Positions 12,351 to 15,562 of a DNA stretch of 15,562 nucleotides are shown here, one piece after another. How positions within the stretch are numbered: the stretch's first letter is position 1; each line of letters opens with the position of its first letter. The notes under the pieces are model-generated. The model was given only the letters and a program-made list of their open reading frames with translations. It searched no databases and was not told the origin of the DNA. Origin of the DNA: Parcubacteria group bacterium (GTDB taxonomy: Bacteria; Patescibacteriota; Minisyncoccia; Phycocordibacterales; UBA12088); contig JAKFXP010000020.1 in the NCBI GenBank assembly GCA_021731325.1, positions 1 to 15,562 on the forward strand, read 5' to 3'. Position numbers and translations under genes: made by a program.

Positions 12351-12421
12351 GTTGTGAGTTGCGAGTCTGAAGTGCTGAGTGAGGAGAAGCTGGAGTCATT
12401 ACCCGTTTATTACGAGATGTT

Positions 12422-15400
12422 ATGTCAACCAAGAACACCATCGCCCGTCCGCAAAAGACCTTTAAACGCTTTCGCAAGCCATACGCGGAGCTCCCCAATC
12501 TTGTTGAGCCACAACTCACGAGCTTCAAGTGGCTCATCGAGACGGGTATCAAAGAGGTCTTCAATGAGTTTTCTCCTATCCGTGATTACGGAGAGAAGAA
12601 ATTCGATCTTCATTTTGAGTCCTATGAGGTAGGTGAGCCTCAAATTGGTGAATACGTGGCCAAGGAGTCGATGCGTACCTACGAGGCACCTATCAAGGCA
12701 ATTGTACGTCTCAAGAATAAGACATTGGGTACTGAGAGTCGCCAGGAAATTTTTCTTACGGATTTTCCGATGATGACCGACCACGGTACATTCATCATCA
12801 ACGGTATCGAGCGTGTGGTAGTACCGCAGCTCGCCCGTTCTTCCGGTGTATTCTTCACCTCACAGATCATTAAGGGTAATACCTACTTTGGCGCAAAAAT
12901 TATTCCTGCGCGTGGAGTATGGGTAGAAATCGAGTCCGAGGCAGATGGCGCTATTTACGTACGTATCGACCGCAAGCGCAAACTTCCCATCACTTCATTC
13001 CTTCGCATTCTTGGTGCAAGTACGGACGAGGACATGCTCAAACTGTTCGACAAAAACGATGGTGCTCGTGAATCAGTGGCGAACACTCTTGCCAAAGACC
13101 CTGCAAAAACCTCCGAAGAGGCATTTGTCGAGATGTATCGTCGTATGCGTGATGGGGACATCGCCACGACCGATGCGGCACGTGACTTTGTACGTTCCGT
13201 ATTAGGTGAAGAGCGGTACGATCTTTCTGAAGTTGGTCGTCACCGATTTAATCAGCGCTTCCACAAAGCGCTTACGGCAGAGGAAATCGGACGACGTACC
13301 ATTTCTCTTGAGGACTTGGTGACGATCGTGACGCATGTCGCTGATCTCAATAACGACCCTGAAGCAATCGCTGACGATATTGACCACCTAGGATTTCGTC
13401 GCGTACGGTTTGTGGGTGAAATGATGCAGCAGAAGGTTCGAGTGGGTGTGTCTCGTATGAAGCGCAATATCCAAGACCGCATGAGTACGATCGAACCTGA
13501 AACAAGTTCACCGGTATCTATCATCAACCCCCGTCCCCTCCAGGCCTCCATTAAAGAATTTTTTACCACCAACCAGCTCTCGCAGTTCATGCAACAGCAG
13601 AATATGCTTACCGAACTTGAGCACTTACGCACGCTTTCCGCCCTCGGCCCCGGTGGTCTTACTCGTGAGCGTGCCGGATTTGAGGTACGTGACGTACACC
13701 CTTCCCATTACGGTCGCGTGTGTCCGATTCACACCCCCGAAGGTCCAAACATCGGTCTTATCTTACACCTCGCAAACTTTGCCGAGATTGACCGCTTTGG
13801 ATTTATCCAAACCCCCTACATTAAAGTAAAAGACGGTACCATTACCGGTGAATTGGTGTATCTCAACGCACTCGAAGAGGAGGATGCCTACATCGCCCAT
13901 GCCGCATCCCCCCTCGATGAGACGGGTAAGACTATTTCTGAAGACTTGATTGAGGTGCGCTATCGCGGTGAGCCGCGACTGGTGTCCAAACATGATGTGC
14001 AGTACATGGACGTTGCAACGACGCAGCCGTTCTCTATTGCAACCTCAATGATCCCCTTCCTCGAAAATGACGATGCAAACCGAGCCTTAATGGGTAGTAA
14101 CATGCAGAAGCAGGCAACGCCGTGCCTCGTACCTGAGGTGCCGTTGGTCGCAACGGGTGTTGAAGCGCGCGCAGCTTTGGATACCGGACGCCTCGTAATG
14201 GCAAAAGAAGCAGGTCTCATTACTTCAGTTGATGCACGACATATTGTTATTACGAACGACAAGGGTAAGAAGGACGAATACCCTTTGGTGGGCATTAGTC
14301 GCACCAACGACATGTCCTGCTTCTATCAGCGCCCTATTGTGCGTCTCAACCAAAAAGTAAAGCGTGGCGAGCTTCTTGCAGACACGAGTTCAACGGTGAA
14401 CGGACAGCTCGCGCTTGGTCAAAATGCACTGGTGGCGTTTATGCCCTGGAGTGGTGCGAACTACGAGGACGCCATTGTGCTCTCGGAGCGTCTCGTAAAA
14501 AATGCGAAATTTAGCTCTATTCACATGGAGGAATTCGAGTGTGTGGTGCGTGATACCAAACTCGGTCCCGAGGTCACTACTCACGATATTCCAAACGTCG
14601 GTGAAGCAAAACTCAAAAATCTCGACGAAGAGGGAGTAGTACGCATCGGTGCAGAACTTCATTCAGGAGATATTTTAGTTGGTAAGGTAACGCCAAAGGG
14701 TGAAAGTCAACTTACCCCTGAAGAGCGTTTGCTCCGATCAATCTTCGGTGAGAAGGCAAAAGACGTAAAAGATACAAGCCTTCGTCTTGAAGGAGGGAAG
14801 CGTGGTCGTGTCGTTGGCGTAAAGATCTTCTCCCGTGAAAACGGCGACCAGCTCCAATCGGGAGTACTCAAAAAGATTCAGGTGACGGTGGCACAGATTC
14901 GTAATGTGTCCGTGGGCGACAAGCTCGCTGGACGTCACGGCAACAAGGGAGTTATTTCCCGTATTCTTCCTGAGGAAGACATGCCGTACCTTGCAGATGG
15001 AACTCCGGTGGATGTCATTTTGACGCCACTCGGCGTGCCAAGTCGTATGAACCTCGGACAAATTCTTGAGCTGCATCTCGGACTTGCTGCGCATACCCTC
15101 AATTATCAGGCTATTTGCCCACCTTTTTCAGGCGCTACTGATGATGAGATCAAGGCAGAGCTGGTTGCGGCCGGGTATCCCGAGGATGGTAAGGTAGCTA
15201 TCAAAGATGGTCGTACCGGTGAACTCTTTGACCAAAAGGTGGCGATTGGCTACATGTACATCATGAAGCTGCACCACATGGTTGAGGACAAAATCCACAT
15301 GCGTTCTATCGGACCATACTCCCTCATTACTCAGCAGCCGTTGGGTGGTAAAGCGCAGAATGGAGGTCAGCGCTTTGGAGAAATGGAAGTCTGGGCACTC

Positions 15401-15562
15401 TTGGGATACGGTGCCGCGTACACCTTACGAGAGATGCTCACCGTGAAGTCAGATGATATCCAGGGTCGCTCAAATATGTTTGACGCAATTGTGCGCAATG
15501 GACGAGTAACCCAAACCAACACCCCTGCCGCATTTAACGTACTCATGTATCACCTGCGCGCA
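12422..15562 (+). CDS. rpoB: DNA-directed RNA polymerase subunit beta, 3'-truncated by window
   Basis: Beta forms one pincer of RNA polymerase and much of the active-site channel. The ATG at 12422 starts MSTKNTIARPQKTFKRFRKP; the frame is open to the window end (1047 codons). Visible in order: LVEPQLTSFKWLIETG, DFPMMTDHGTFIINGIERVV, the rifampicin region NQLSQFMQQQNMLTEL then EHLRTLSALGPGGLTRERAG (384-417), PIHTPEGPNIGLI, PWSGANYEDAIVLSERLV, GDKLAGRHGNKGVISRI, and the C-terminal GGKAQNGGQRFGEMEVWALL. The last visible residues (FNVLMYHLRA) match the E. coli C terminus, so only a short tail is probably missing. By alignment, E. coli D516, N518 and R529 are Gln391, Gln393 and Thr404. It follows trmD rather than the usual rplJL. 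Confidence 0.98.
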   Translation, partial: MSTKNTIARPQKTFKRFRKPYAELPNLVEPQLTSFKWLIETGIKEVFNEFSPIRDYGEKKFDLHFESYEVGEPQIGEYVAKESMRTYEAPIKAIVRLKNKTLGTESRQEIFLTDFPMMTDHGTFIINGIERVVVPQLARSSGVFFTSQIIKGNTYFGAKIIPARGVWVEIESEADGAIYVRIDRKRKLPITSFLRILGASTDEDMLKLFDKNDGARESVANTLAKDPAKTSEEAFVEMYRRMRDGDIATTDAARDFVRSVLGEERYDLSEVGRHRFNQRFHKALTAEEIGRRTISLEDLVTIVTHVADLNNDPEAIADDIDHLGFRRVRFVGEMMQQKVRVGVSRMKRNIQDRMSTIEPETSSPVSIINPRPLQASIKEFFTTNQLSQFMQQQNMLTELEHLRTLSALGPGGLTRERAGFEVRDVHPSHYGRVCPIHTPEGPNIGLILHLANFAEIDRFGFIQTPYIKVKDGTITGELVYLNALEEEDAYIAHAASPLDETGKTISEDLIEVRYRGEPRLVSKHDVQYMDVATTQPFSIATSMIPFLENDDANRALMGSNMQKQATPCLVPEVPLVATGVEARAALDTGRLVMAKEAGLITSVDARHIVITNDKGKKDEYPLVGISRTNDMSCFYQRPIVRLNQKVKRGELLADTSSTVNGQLALGQNALVAFMPWSGANYEDAIVLSERLVKNAKFSSIHMEEFECVVRDTKLGPEVTTHDIPNVGEAKLKNLDEEGVVRIGAELHSGDILVGKVTPKGESQLTPEERLLRSIFGEKAKDVKDTSLRLEGGKRGRVVGVKIFSRENGDQLQSGVLKKIQVTVAQIRNVSVGDKLAGRHGNKGVISRILPEEDMPYLADGTPVDVILTPLGVPSRMNLGQILELHLGLAAHTLNYQAICPPFSGATDDEIKAELVAAGYPEDGKVAIKDGRTGELFDQKVAIGYMYIMKLHHMVEDKIHMRSIGPYSLITQQPLGGKAQNGGQRFGEMEVWALLGYGAAYTLREMLTVKSDDIQGRSNMFDAIVRNGRVTQTNTPAAFNVLMYHLRA

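Larger units (their letters stand above)
12029..12421 (+). other. Non-coding region between trmD and rpoB
   Basis: This 393-bp stretch has no convincing gene. It holds in order: about 90 bp of unexplained sequence after trmD, the trmD terminator (12121-12145), a perfect DnaA-box match (12148-12156), the rpoB promoter (12185-12212), and a leader of about 200 nt with a direct repeat (12267-12294) and an internal terminator-like hairpin (12333-12350). No Shine-Dalgarno sequence lies at the rpoB ATG; the nearest purine run, GAGGAG, is about 36 nt upstream. Confidence 0.8.

Noticed and set aside
12231..12632. A plus-strand frame starting in the rpoB leader and overlapping the rpoB start
   Set aside because: It overlaps rpoB in another frame, starts with TTG without a ribosome site and matches nothing; it is a shadow frame.
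1..15562. Search for CRISPR arrays, insertion sequences, toxin-antitoxin or defence genes
   Set aside because: No regularly spaced repeats, transposase frames, terminal inverted repeats or defence-type domains were seen; every long frame is a core gene except the one secreted protein.

Overview
This is a compact, gene-dense stretch of a bacterial chromosome, almost entirely translation, transcription and RNA-maturation genes read with the standard code. GC content by eye is a little under 50%. Several traits point to a Patescibacteria/CPR genome, probably of the Parcubacteria (Paceibacteria) side: shortened L13 and TrmD, a zinc-less bL32 with a Lys/Ala-rich tail, a DnaE that stops right after its OB fold, a NusB fused to a Nudix domain, no rimM or rplS beside trmD, and very few Shine-Dalgarno sites. 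That placement is an inference from protein features, not a computed phylogeny.

Layout. (1) 1-3742, plus strand: rpsM (its start codon is cut by one base at the window edge), rpsK, rpsD, rpoA, rplQ, rplM and rpsI. This is the classic alpha operon joined to the L13-S9 pair, closed by a strong terminator. (2) 3816-4433, plus strand: one small predicted secreted protein of unknown function. (3) 4469-7639, minus strand: dnaE, convergent with the secreted protein gene and divergent from rnhB. (4) 7725-10422, plus strand: rnhB, rpmF (bL32), the nusB-nudix fusion and rnc. (5) 10517-12028, plus strand: rpsP, khpA (KH-domain RNA-binding protein) and trmD; strong terminators follow rpsP and khpA, and a further one lies about 90 bp after trmD. 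(6) 12029-12421: a 393-bp non-coding stretch with the trmD terminator, a perfect DnaA-box match, a near-consensus promoter and a roughly 200-nt rpoB leader holding a direct repeat and an internal terminator-like hairpin. (7) 12422-end: rpoB, running off the window close to its natural C terminus.

How it works together: the genes supply ribosomal proteins (S13, S11, S4, L17, L13, S9, L32, S16), core RNA polymerase (alpha, beta), rRNA antitermination and processing (NusB, RNase III), tRNA modification (TrmD), an RNA chaperone (KhpA), and replication functions (DnaE, RNase HII). The most notable observations are the NusB-Nudix fusion; a recurring promoter pattern (TTGNNN, 16-17 nt, TATANT-like) placed so close to start codons that several mRNAs look leaderless; a candidate attenuator in the rpoB leader; and substitutions in well-studied functional residues of RpoB (rifampicin pocket), TrmD and RNase III. 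No defence system, mobile element, CRISPR array or RNA gene was seen.
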